From Clostridiales bacterium (lineage in GTDB: Bacteria > Bacillota > Clostridia > Christensenellales > UBA1242): a stretch of 64,000 nt of DNA. Numbering within the stretch: the stretch's first letter is position 1; every line of letters begins with the position of its first letter. The position numbers and the translations under genes are program-made. The stretch is taken from NCBI GenBank assembly GCA_918262735.1, contig CAKJYJ010000003.1:334883-398882 (forward strand). The letters are read 5' to 3'. The notes beneath the pieces were generated by a model. The model ran no database searches and was not told the DNA's origin. It saw nothing but the letters and a program-made list of their open reading frames with translations. Below are positions 15,507-24,549 of this stretch, in pieces.

Positions 15507-18110
15507 ATGAAAAACGACAGAATTAAAAATGGTATTTCATCCAAATATATATTCGCAATTATGTTGGCTATTACACTAGTTATTTCATTATTATTAATTC
15601 AGGCAACATCTTTTGCTAAATTAAGTAATGATAAGTTACAAACAATTAACTTCCAATATATTGTTTGGCAGAAAGACGCATCAAATTTGCAAGAAGCATC
15701 AGACTATCTTACCGAACAGGTTCGTTGTTTCGCCGAAACTGGAGATAGATTATATTTAGACCAATATTTTGAAGAAACAAATGTAACTAAGCGTAGAGAT
15801 AACGCAGTTGAGGATCTTTATGGTTTTGTTGGTGACACCAAAGCGTATCAATCACTTGTTTCCGCAATGAATGAATCTGTTAACCTTATGGATACTGAGT
15901 ATTATTCAATGCGTCTGGAAATTGAAGCGTGTGGATATGATTTAACCACTTTCCCTATAGTCATACAAGAGGTTATATTAACTGCAGAAGATGCTGCTTT
16001 ATCATTAGAAGAAAAAAATGAATTGGCACGCACACTTGTATTTAACGATGCTTACCACGAACAAAAATTAGCAATTTCAGACAGAATTCATAGCTGCCTT
16101 GAATCTTTAGAAGAGATGTTTGATAATTTACAAACAAAAACATCAAAAGATTTGAATAGAACCCTCTTTTATCAAAGATTTTTGATTGCTGCTTATATTT
16201 TTAATACGATTCTTTTGCTTACAATTGTTGTTTTATTCATTCTTAATCCACTTCTTAATTCGGTTGGCGACATTAAAGCCAATCGACAGATTAAACCAAA
16301 AGGCTTTAAGGAATTTAGATTTTTTGCAAATACCTATAATCAAATATTTAATGCTAATAAAGAACAGGAACAGGCTATTACTGCCCTACTTAACAATATG
16401 CCAGCAATGAGCTTCACAAAGGATGTAAAAACTGGAATTTATCTTGCTTGTAATCAAGCATTTGCGGAATACGCTCACAAAGAAAATCCAAGCCAAGTGA
16501 TTGGTTTAACAGATGTTGAATTGTTTGACGAAGAAACAGCACAACATTCTATTGAGGACGACAAAATGGCTGTTTCTATGGATGAACCTTACAACTATTT
16601 TGAATATATAACCGATTCCAATGGAAATCAAAGACAATTACAAACAACAAAACTTAAATTTGTTGATTCATCAGGAAAAATGTGTATTTTGGGAATGTGT
16701 GCAGATGTTACAAATATGGTTCACATCCGACGCGAAAATGCAAAAACAAAAGATGCATACAAAAAAGCAAAAAGCACCGGTATTATTTATTCTCACATGG
16801 TGCAAACCCTTGCACAAAACTATGTTGATTTATATTATATAAATTTGAATGATGATTCTTACATTCAATATGAAACTGACGCTAAAAATGACACTTTAAT
16901 AGAAACAAAAAGTGGCGAGAAATTCTTTCAGAAATGTAAAAACTATGCTAATCAATATATTCACCCTGATGACAAAACAAAATTCTTAAATGCCCTTGAT
17001 AGAAAAAATCTATTAAAGGTTCTTAAAAAAGAACATAGTTTTGTGTTGAATTATAGGGTTTCATATCCAACCACAACTGGTGAGCAAGAACCAAAGTATG
17101 TTTCAATGAAAATTTCCACAATGTCTGATAATAAGCAATGTATTATAGTAACTATTAATGATATAACCGAACAAATGAAACAGCGTCTTGAGGCAGAAAA
17201 AATACACGAGGAACGTATAGCATTTTCACGCATCAATTCCCTAACCGGCGACTTTATTTGTGTATATGTTGTAAACCCGGTAACAAAGAATTATCGAGAA
17301 TACAGCATAACCGATAAATATAAACATTCTGTTTTACCTAAAGACGGAAAAGATTTCTTCGTCGATGCTGCAGAATATGGAAAAAATTATATTCATCCCG
17401 ACGATATTGAAAGAGTTATCTCACAATTTAATTCAAATAATGTGATGTCTGAAATTAAACATAGTGGCATATTTACATTAAACTTCAGATTAATTATTGA
17501 TAATCACCCAATATATGCTCAGTTAAAAGCAGCAATTGTAAACGAACAAGATGGCAGCAGACTTATTGTTGGAATAAACAATATTGACTCACAAATAAAA
17601 CAAAAACAAAATTATGAAAAACGTTTGGCACTGGCTCAGAGTGCGGCAAATATTGATGCATTAACAAGTGTGAAAAATAGACACGCGTACATTGAAACAG
17701 AGACCAGAATAAACCGTCAAATTGAAGAACACCACCAACAAGACTTTGCTATCGTTATTTTTGATGTAAATGATTTGAAAAAGATTAACGACACAAAAGG
17801 TCATAAGGCTGGAGACAAATATCTTCGAGATGCTAGTAGAATTATATGTAACATATTTAAGCATAGCCCAGTTTTCCGTGTGGGTGGAGATGAATTCACC
17901 GTTATTGCACGAGATGATGACTACATGAATATTGATAAATTAATTAACAAGATGCATGAGCATAACAATAATGCATTAAATAACGGAGGAATCGTTATTG
18001 CCTGCGGAATGTCAAAGTATACAAACGACATTTGTGTTGCTTCGGTTTTTGAAAGAGCCGACCAAAAAATGTATCAAAATAAACGTTTCTTAAAAGGAGA
18101 AATAGAATAA
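15507..18110 (+). CDS. membrane-anchored PAS/GGDEF diguanylate cyclase
   Basis: An 867-aa sensor protein. TM1 (about residues 14-34), an extracytoplasmic helical sensor region (about 35-220) and TM2 (about 225-250) are followed by three PAS-like blocks (roughly 290-400, 430-555, 570-695) and a GGDEF domain (about 715-860). The domain has FDVNDLKKINDTKGHKAGD and an intact VGGDEF active site, so it should make c-di-GMP from two GTP. The inhibitory RxxD upstream of GGDEF is absent (KHSP in that region). AAAGGGA precedes the ATG at 15507; a reading from 15417 would run through the promoter region. It is monocistronic, with a terminator downstream. Confidence 0.88.
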   Translation: MKNDRIKNGISSKYIFAIMLAITLVISLLLIQATSFAKLSNDKLQTINFQYIVWQKDASNLQEASDYLTEQVRCFAETGDRLYLDQYFEETNVTKRRDNAVEDLYGFVGDTKAYQSLVSAMNESVNLMDTEYYSMRLEIEACGYDLTTFPIVIQEVILTAEDAALSLEEKNELARTLVFNDAYHEQKLAISDRIHSCLESLEEMFDNLQTKTSKDLNRTLFYQRFLIAAYIFNTILLLTIVVLFILNPLLNSVGDIKANRQIKPKGFKEFRFFANTYNQIFNANKEQEQAITALLNNMPAMSFTKDVKTGIYLACNQAFAEYAHKENPSQVIGLTDVELFDEETAQHSIEDDKMAVSMDEPYNYFEYITDSNGNQRQLQTTKLKFVDSSGKMCILGMCADVTNMVHIRRENAKTKDAYKKAKSTGIIYSHMVQTLAQNYVDLYYINLNDDSYIQYETDAKNDTLIETKSGEKFFQKCKNYANQYIHPDDKTKFLNALDRKNLLKVLKKEHSFVLNYRVSYPTTTGEQEPKYVSMKISTMSDNKQCIIVTINDITEQMKQRLEAEKIHEERIAFSRINSLTGDFICVYVVNPVTKNYREYSITDKYKHSVLPKDGKDFFVDAAEYGKNYIHPDDIERVISQFNSNNVMSEIKHSGIFTLNFRLIIDNHPIYAQLKAAIVNEQDGSRLIVGINNIDSQIKQKQNYEKRLALAQSAANIDALTSVKNRHAYIETETRINRQIEEHHQQDFAIVIFDVNDLKKINDTKGHKAGDKYLRDASRIICNIFKHSPVFRVGGDEFTVIARDDDYMNIDKLINKMHEHNNNALNNGGIVIACGMSKYTNDICVASVFERADQKMYQNKRFLKGEIE

Positions 18111-18146
18111 GCTTTCACTCTTCACTAGTAAGCAGTATGTAAATAT

Positions 18147-18177
18147 AAAAAACGCTGGTTGAACACCAGTGTTTTTT
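18147..18177 (+). terminator. terminator of the diguanylate cyclase gene
   Basis: AACGCTGGT pairs with ACCAGTGTT around TGAAC, followed by TTTTT, between convergent genes. Confidence 0.8.
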
Positions 18178-18199
18178 AACAAAATTAATAATTCAACAA

Positions 18200-19210
18200 T
18201 TATTTATTATCACCCTTGACGTTATTTTCCATAGCCTTTTTTATTGCTATTCTTTTGTCTGAGTCTATATATGCGTTATAGAAACCGCTGAACATTTCTG
18301 GAATCATTCCATATTTACTAATAACAAATTCTCTTGCCTTTTCCCCAGAATTTGACATGCATTTATAAACGTCGATTTTTGAAACCGGTTTTTTAAGCTT
18401 GTTTAGGCTTCCGAGTGCAATTTGTAATTTATCATAATTCATTGATAATTCGCTAATTGAGAACATGTCATCTTTTTTGTCTTTAATTAAAACTTTACAG
18501 ATTTCTAGTGTGTGAGAATTTCCAGCGTCAGTTTCATAGTAGTTTTCATTTAGTTTTCCAAAAGCCATAATTCTGTCTGACTGCTCGGTTAGCCCAAGTT
18601 CAACAAGTTTTGACTTTATTTGTGCAAAAAGAGCAATATTTGAATAAAGTAATCTGTTTTTCTCTTGCTTTTGCTCTGGGCTTTGATAGTCAAACTTTTT
18701 TCCAGCAGGTAATGTTCCTAAAACCAAATTTTTATCATACATTTTTATAATTGGTTTTACACTAAGAACTGGATTTTTTACCTGCATATCATATTCGTTA
18801 TTTCCACGTTTCAAATAGTACATTTCGTTTGCAACAGAACTTGCCGCACTATAACAAATGTCTTTAATTGCATTCAAACTAATATAATCGCTCGCCTCTA
18901 TTTCTTTTTGTGCTCTTCTTACTGCTATTGCATTCATGCGAAGCTCTAGTGGGCTCATAAAATCTTGACCATACGAACTTTTACCGATTTGCTCATTATA
19001 TCTTCCATAAACAGATTTACTGAACAAATCACCCAAATTATTATAAAGACCATCATTTATGCTACCAATAATAATACCATAAGCATCATTGCTATAATAA
19101 CCCATTTCTTTAATTGTTCCACTAAGCAATTTTATTTGCTGTGAATACATCTTTCTAAAAACCGCCCTCATTACATCGTAGTATTGATCTAAAACATAAC
19201 CCTTTGGCAT
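18200..19210 (-). CDS. hypothetical soluble protein
   Basis: A 336-aa protein I do not recognise. It has no signal peptide or membrane helix and is largely helical, with many Tyr, Lys and Asn residues. Tracts such as LELRMNAIAVRRAQKEIEASDYISLNAIKD suggest long helices, and the C-terminus is Lys/Asp-rich. The start at 19210 (MPKGYVLDQYY) has AGAGAGG 9 bases upstream and follows a promoter at 19233-19261, which rules out the longer frame from 19267. It lies 62 bases after an SDR gene on the same strand but appears to have its own promoter. Confidence 0.6.
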   Translation of the reverse strand: MPKGYVLDQYYDVMRAVFRKMYSQQIKLLSGTIKEMGYYSNDAYGIIIGSINDGLYNNLGDLFSKSVYGRYNEQIGKSSYGQDFMSPLELRMNAIAVRRAQKEIEASDYISLNAIKDICYSAASSVANEMYYLKRGNNEYDMQVKNPVLSVKPIIKMYDKNLVLGTLPAGKKFDYQSPEQKQEKNRLLYSNIALFAQIKSKLVELGLTEQSDRIMAFGKLNENYYETDAGNSHTLEICKVLIKDKKDDMFSISELSMNYDKLQIALGSLNKLKKPVSKIDVYKCMSNSGEKAREFVISKYGMIPEMFSGFYNAYIDSDKRIAIKKAMENNVKGDNK

Positions 19211-19232
19211 ACTTTTCACCTCTCTTGTGTAT

Positions 19233-19261
19233 ATTTTAACATATGTTAAACCCAAAATCAA
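19233..19261 (-). promoter_or_regulatory. promoter of the 336-aa hypothetical gene
   Basis: Minus-strand TTGATT (19256-19261), 17-nt spacer, TAAAAT (19233-19238). Confidence 0.5.
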
Positions 19262-19272
19262 TAGCAAAATTA

Positions 19273-20049
19273 TTAGTACTTATTATTAATGTAACTGTTA
19301 AGTTGCTTTTGTGAAAGTACTCTCCTTGCAAAATTAAAAACTTTATACTTTGAGCCAATAATGTACATTGGTTTTAGGTGCTTTTTATTGCAGATATCAT
19401 ATATTTTTTTAGATGCTTTAACCTTGTCCATACGTTTATTTTCTTTACTTGCAATAATATCGCACGATTTTTGTATTCTCTCTCCATATTTATTGTTTGT
19501 TTGAAGAGTAATATCTCTATTTTTGCTAAAATTGGTTTTAATATCACCGGGGCAAATTGCCGTTACGCTAATTCCAAACTCCTTTAATTCCATTCCAAGA
19601 CCAAATGACAGCATACTAACCGCAGCTTTACTTGCAGAATACATTGTTCTAAAAGGAATTGCAAACAATGCACATATAGATGAAATGTTAATAATTCTGG
19701 CTCCTCTTTCCATATATTTTAACGCATTTTTACAACACCAAAGAGTTCCAAAAAAGTTAACATCAAATATTTGTTTACATTTTTCATCTGCAAGCAGTTC
19801 AACCGCTCCAAACACACCATAACCAGCACAGTTTATCAACACATCTATTTTTTTATATAATTTACCAACCTTATCAAACACGTTTGCCACATCTTCATTT
19901 TTTGATACATCTAACTTAAAATTGTAGTTATCTTCTTCTTTAACATCTATTGATAAGTTAATGACAATGTCGCCATTTTTTTGATAAAACTGTTTTAATT
20001 GCTCACCAATTCCACTACTTGCTCCGGTTATTACAACAACCCTATTCAT
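19273..20049 (-). CDS. short-chain dehydrogenase/reductase
   Basis: A 258-aa classical SDR: cofactor motif TGASSGIG at residues 8-15, NCAGYG, catalytic Ser in NISSICA, YSASK with catalytic Tyr/Lys near 140, and the CPGDIKTNF segment after the active site. An acidic residue at the end of the second strand (SIDVKEED) hints at NAD rather than NADP, but that is inference. The substrate is unknown. The start at 20049 has GGAGAT 9 bases upstream; the longer frame to 20121 adds only a Phe-rich stretch and would reach into the divergent nifJ control region. Confidence 0.82.
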   Translation of the reverse strand: MNRVVVITGASSGIGEQLKQFYQKNGDIVINLSIDVKEEDNYNFKLDVSKNEDVANVFDKVGKLYKKIDVLINCAGYGVFGAVELLADEKCKQIFDVNFFGTLWCCKNALKYMERGARIINISSICALFAIPFRTMYSASKAAVSMLSFGLGMELKEFGISVTAICPGDIKTNFSKNRDITLQTNNKYGERIQKSCDIIASKENKRMDKVKASKKIYDICNKKHLKPMYIIGSKYKVFNFARRVLSQKQLNSYINNKY

Positions 20050-20130
20050 AAATCTTATCTCCATTTTAATTAAACTTATGTATAGCATATCAAAAAAAAC
20101 AAAAAAAATAAAATAAAACACTTAAAAAAT

Positions 20131-20159
20131 TTGTTTATTTGAAAAAAAAATCCTATAAT
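20131..20159 (+). promoter_or_regulatory. promoter of nifJ
   Basis: TTGTTT at 20131-20136, 17-nt spacer, TATAAT at 20154-20159, about 40 bases before the start codon. Confidence 0.7.
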
Positions 20160-20199
20160 AATCATTGAGTAATTTATGCGCGATTAAAAGGAGCTTTTT

Positions 20200-23100
20200 A
20201 TGTCTAAAAAAATAACCGTTGATGGAAACACCGCCACTGCACTCGTTGCATACAAACTGAGTGAGGTTGCATCAATATATCCAATCACCCCATCTTCAAC
20301 AATGGCTGAAGTATGCAGTCAATGGGCAGACGAAGGGAAATTAAATCTTTTTGGTAAACCAATGGTAATAAAAGAAATGCAGTCAGAGGCTGGGGCTAGC
20401 GGAGCTGTTCATGGAAGTTTGGTCTGTGGCGCCCTAACCACAACATTCACAGCAAGCCAAGGCCTTTTGCTTATGATACCAAACATGTATAAAATTGCTG
20501 GTGAACTATTGCCTTGCGTTTTTCATATATCAGCAAGGGCTCTTGCCACTCATGCACTTTCAATTTTTGGAGACCATAGTGATGTTATGGCTGTAAGGCA
20601 AACGGGTTTTGCAATGTTGTGTTCATCTAGCGTTCAAGAGTGTGAAGATATGGCACTTGTTGCTCACATTGCAACACTTAAATCTTCCATTCCATTTGTT
20701 CATTTTTTTGATGGCTTTAGAACCAGCCACGAAATTCAAAAAATTGAAGATATTGATGAAGATGACATTAAAAAAATATATCCTTATGACAAATTAGAAG
20801 AATTTAAGGCACGTGCACTTGACCCACTCTGCCCAAGACAACAAGGAACAGCACAAAACCCAGATATATTCTTTCAAAATAAAGAGGCTTGCAACGCCAA
20901 ATATGCAAAAGTATATGACCATGTTGAAGAAACTTTCAAGCAAGTTGAAAAAATAACTGGTAGACACTACGAGGCTTTTGAATATTATGGTGATCCAAAT
21001 GCCAAAGATGTTATTGTGGTTATGGGTAGCGGAAGCGAAACTGTTATTGAAACCATTAAAGAACTAAACAAAAGTGGTGAAAAAGTCGGTGCAATTAGAG
21101 TAAGGTTATATAGGCCATTTAATTCAGATGCACTTATTCAAAAGCTTCCAAAAACAACAAAAAGAATTGCGGTTTTAGATAGAACAAAAGAAAGTACAGC
21201 ACCAGCAGAACCACTTTGCGAAGATGTTATATATGCGGTGAATAAAGCAGGGTTAAACATAACGGTTATTGGCGGAAGATATGGCCTTGGAAGCAAGGAG
21301 TTTTTGCCAAAGCACGTTTGCGCAGTTTTTGACAATTTGCAAAAAGAAAAACCATTAAACAACTTTACCGTTGGAATAAATGATGATATAACTCACCTCT
21401 CATTGCCAGATAATAACTTCACACTAAATGGCATTGAAAAAGAGTTTAAGTTTTTTGGTTTGGGCTCCGACGGAACTGTTAGTGCTAATAAAAACACAAT
21501 TAAAATTATTGGTGAAACAACCGATATGTATTGCCAAGGCTATTTTGAATATGACAGTAAAAAATCTGGCAGTTTAACAACAAGCCACCTAAGAGTTTCA
21601 ACCGAGCCTATTCATAGTCCATATGTTCTTCAGCATGCCGATGTTATTGCTATTCATAATTTTAGTTTTGTTGACAGATATGATTTAACAAATTCATTAA
21701 AAGAAAATGGTTTAGTTATTCTTAACACCATTCTACCAAAAGAAAAAGTTGCTGAAAGTTTACCAGAAAAATTCCTAACCGACCTTAAAAACGCAAACGC
21801 AAAATTATATATTATTAATGCACAAAAAATCGCCGAAAATGTTGGGCTTGGAAATAAGATAAATATTATTATGCAAACAGCATTTTTTAAGCTTGCAAAC
21901 ATCATTGATTATTCCCTCGCAAAACAAAAAATGCAAGATGCGATTAAAAAAACATATGGGAAGAAAGGTGATGAAATTGTAAATATGAATTTAAGGGCAA
22001 TTGACCTATCTGAAAGTTCAATCGAATTGTGCGAATATAATGCCACATCATCAAGGCATCACTATTTGGAAAAAAATACTGAAGATGAATATTATAACAA
22101 TTTCATTAAACCTATTGAAAATCTAAATGGAAATAATTTACCAGTTTCTGCATTCAACGAAAGCGGATATGTTCCAACCGACACTTCAAAATTCTTAAAA
22201 AGAGGAATCGCAAGTCATGTTCCTTGTTGGCAGAGTGAAAACTGCATTCAATGCGGTATGTGTTCAACGGCATGTCCTCATAGCGTTATTAAAGCAAAAC
22301 TAATTGATGAGGGAAACTTAAATAATGCCCCAGAAAGTTTTAAGACAGTTAATGCTATGGGTGTTGCTGGTAAAAAATACAAACTTCAAATTAGCCCACT
22401 AGATTGCACCGGTTGTGGTGTTTGTTCAAAAGTTTGCCCAGCAAAAAACAAGGCACTTGTTATGACCCCTGCAGAGCAGGTTTTGGAAGATGAAAAAATA
22501 AATTATGAATACTTCCAAAAACTGCCAGAAGTTCAATCACCATTCAACACTTCCCTTCCAAAAGGTTTGCAATTCAAAAAGCCATATTTTGAATTTAGCG
22601 GTGCTTGTGCTGGTTGCGGTGAAACACCATACATTAATGTCGTAAGCACATTATTTGGAAAAAATATGATAATTGCAAATGCAACTGGTTGTTCATCAAT
22701 TTATGGTGGAAATTCTCCGGTTTGTCCTTATGCAAAAGACGAAAATGGTCATGGTCCGGCATGGGCAAATTCTCTATTTGAAGATAATGCCGAGTTCGGT
22801 CTAGGTATGAGCCTTGCAATAGAAAATAACAAAGAAATGTTAAAAAAATACGTTATTGACCTACAAAAAGCCACAAAAAATGAAAAAATTATTGAATTTT
22901 TAAATAAATGGCTGAATAATAACCTCATATTAGATGAAAACGATTATGACCAATTATTGCAGTGTTTAGATGATGAAACAAAATCTGAAGCCCTTACAAA
23001 TGTTCTAAAGTATAAAAATTATTTTACCAAAAAATCTGTATGGATTATTGGTGGTGATGGTTGGGCTTACGATATTGGATATGGTGGATTAGACCACCTG

Positions 23101-23682
23101 CTCTCTTCAACCGAGAATGTAAATATTTTAGTTTTGGATAGCGAGGTATATTCCAACACTGGTGGTCAAGCATCAAAAAGCACGCAAAAAGGTGCCACTG
23201 CAAAATTTGCATCTGCTGGCAAAAAAACAAAAAAGAAAGACCTCGCTCAAATGGCAATGTCATACAAAACCGCTTATGTTGCCTGCATAAGTTTAGGTGC
23301 GAATATGTCACAAACAATTAAAGCATTTAAAGAAGCCGAAGAATACAATGGCGTTAGTTTAATAATTGCATATGCACCTTGCATAAATCATGGATTTGAT
23401 ATGTCTAATTCTAACGAAGAAATGAAACGTGCAGTTATGAGCGGTTATTGGAATTTATTTAGATTTAACCCAGCAAAAGAAAACCCACTAGAAATTGACT
23501 CAGCTGAGCCAACCCTTCCTTATAAAGAATTCCTGCTTGGGGAATCTAGATATAAAGCGCTTTACAAAACCAATCCAGAACTTGCAGATGAGTTATTTGC
23601 AGAAAGCGAAAAGGATGCAAATGAGCGCCGTGAAACTCTGTTAAACTTAAAAAAATACTATGATGATAAAAATAAACAATAA
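20200..23682 (+). CDS. nifJ: pyruvate:ferredoxin (flavodoxin) oxidoreductase
   Basis: A 1160-aa single-chain PFOR of normal length. It oxidises pyruvate with CoA to acetyl-CoA, CO2 and reduced ferredoxin. In order: the N-terminal pyrimidine-type domain with YPITPSSTMAE, the transketolase-C-like domain, the gamma domain, and an inserted two-cluster ferredoxin domain with CIQCGMCSTACP and CTGCGVCSKVCP (about residues 685-755). The C-terminal TPP domain has CAGCGETPY and the proximal-cluster cysteines, plus GGDGWAYDIGYGG and DSEVYSNTGGQ. SD AAAGGAG is 7 bases upstream. It is oxygen-sensitive and marks an anaerobic fermenter; acetate kinase at the end of the window is the natural downstream step for acetyl-phosphate. 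Confidence 0.97.
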   Translation: MSKKITVDGNTATALVAYKLSEVASIYPITPSSTMAEVCSQWADEGKLNLFGKPMVIKEMQSEAGASGAVHGSLVCGALTTTFTASQGLLLMIPNMYKIAGELLPCVFHISARALATHALSIFGDHSDVMAVRQTGFAMLCSSSVQECEDMALVAHIATLKSSIPFVHFFDGFRTSHEIQKIEDIDEDDIKKIYPYDKLEEFKARALDPLCPRQQGTAQNPDIFFQNKEACNAKYAKVYDHVEETFKQVEKITGRHYEAFEYYGDPNAKDVIVVMGSGSETVIETIKELNKSGEKVGAIRVRLYRPFNSDALIQKLPKTTKRIAVLDRTKESTAPAEPLCEDVIYAVNKAGLNITVIGGRYGLGSKEFLPKHVCAVFDNLQKEKPLNNFTVGINDDITHLSLPDNNFTLNGIEKEFKFFGLGSDGTVSANKNTIKIIGETTDMYCQGYFEYDSKKSGSLTTSHLRVSTEPIHSPYVLQHADVIAIHNFSFVDRYDLTNSLKENGLVILNTILPKEKVAESLPEKFLTDLKNANAKLYIINAQKIAENVGLGNKINIIMQTAFFKLANIIDYSLAKQKMQDAIKKTYGKKGDEIVNMNLRAIDLSESSIELCEYNATSSRHHYLEKNTEDEYYNNFIKPIENLNGNNLPVSAFNESGYVPTDTSKFLKRGIASHVPCWQSENCIQCGMCSTACPHSVIKAKLIDEGNLNNAPESFKTVNAMGVAGKKYKLQISPLDCTGCGVCSKVCPAKNKALVMTPAEQVLEDEKINYEYFQKLPEVQSPFNTSLPKGLQFKKPYFEFSGACAGCGETPYINVVSTLFGKNMIIANATGCSSIYGGNSPVCPYAKDENGHGPAWANSLFEDNAEFGLGMSLAIENNKEMLKKYVIDLQKATKNEKIIEFLNKWLNNNLILDENDYDQLLQCLDDETKSEALTNVLKYKNYFTKKSVWIIGGDGWAYDIGYGGLDHLLSSTENVNILVLDSEVYSNTGGQASKSTQKGATAKFASAGKKTKKKDLAQMAMSYKTAYVACISLGANMSQTIKAFKEAEEYNGVSLIIAYAPCINHGFDMSNSNEEMKRAVMSGYWNLFRFNPAKENPLEIDSAEPTLPYKEFLLGESRYKALYKTNPELADELFAESEKDANERRETLLNLKKYYDDKNKQ

Positions 23683-23690
23683 ATCAAAGC

Positions 23691-23726
23691 AAAAAAAACA
23701 AGGCCACATAAGTCTTGTTTTTTTTA
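23691..23726. terminator. bidirectional terminator between nifJ and the glycosylase gene
   Basis: AAAAAAAACAAG pairs with CTTGTTTTTTTT around a short loop with partial inner pairing. It overlaps the last codon of the convergent glycosylase gene. Confidence 0.85.
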
Positions 23727-24548
23727 TGAGTTTTCTCTTTGAGAGTAAAACAAATACTGCTGAGCATAACCTGAGTTCTGCTTAAATGTGTTTATTAAAT
23801 TCTTTCTAATTTTAACTCTATCGTGTTCATCTTCAAAGTAAGTGCAATATACCTTTTCTATCCATGTGTCAACGGGGAAAACATCTCCTCTATTAAAACC
23901 AAATAACATAATGCAATCAGCAACTTTTTGACCAACGCCCATAATTTTTAGAAGTTCAACATTTAACTCTGCAGTTGATAAATTGTTATACGACATTAAG
24001 TCAATTTTTGATAACTGCCTTACTGCACACTCTAAATATTTTGCCCGATAACCAGCACCCAGGTTTTTATAGTCTTGTTCGGTTATTTTTAACATCTGTT
24101 GAATTGTTGGAAATGCAAAATAACCCCCCATTTTTGTTCCATAGTTTTCACGTATCGCAAACAAAATTTTTTGTATTCTTTTTATATTATTGTTTGAAGA
24201 AATAATAAACGAGATTATTGTTTCAAACGGATCTTGTTTTAATATTCTTATTCCAGCACCATAATTTAATGCGTTTTTAAGATATGGATATTCCTTTAAT
24301 AATTGCTCTTTAATTTGTGTGTAATTTGTGTCTAAATCAAAAAAATTAACAAAATATTCGGGATTTTTTGTTAAAATTTCGTAATTTTTGCCATTTTTTA
24401 CTATTTTTGCCATTTTATCCTGAGAGTAAACAACATAGTCCTTGTCATCTTTTTTATAGCAAAAAATCTGCCCACACTCTAAAATATCTTTTGGGTTAAA
24501 CTCATCTGATGAAACAACAACTCTGTCTTTTTGTATTTGGTATTTCAT
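23724..24548 (-). CDS. 8-oxoguanine DNA glycosylase (Ogg1-type)
   Basis: A 274-aa protein with an N-terminal OGG_N beta domain followed by the HhH-GPD DNA glycosylase domain. The helix-hairpin-helix LLKIMGVGQKVADCIMLFGF carries the catalytic Lys (GQK), and PVDTWIEKVY about 20 residues later carries the essential Asp. There is no C-terminal iron-sulfur Cys cluster, which fits Ogg1/OGG-like enzymes rather than MutY/Nth. It should excise oxidised guanine and cleave by beta-elimination. Its start is one base after the stop of the U32 gene, so the two are co-translated. Confidence 0.9.
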   Translation of the reverse strand: MKYQIQKDRVVVSSDEFNPKDILECGQIFCYKKDDKDYVVYSQDKMAKIVKNGKNYEILTKNPEYFVNFFDLDTNYTQIKEQLLKEYPYLKNALNYGAGIRILKQDPFETIISFIISSNNNIKRIQKILFAIRENYGTKMGGYFAFPTIQQMLKITEQDYKNLGAGYRAKYLECAVRQLSKIDLMSYNNLSTAELNVELLKIMGVGQKVADCIMLFGFNRGDVFPVDTWIEKVYCTYFEDEHDRVKIRKNLINTFKQNSGYAQQYLFYSQRENS

Positions 24549-24549
24549 G

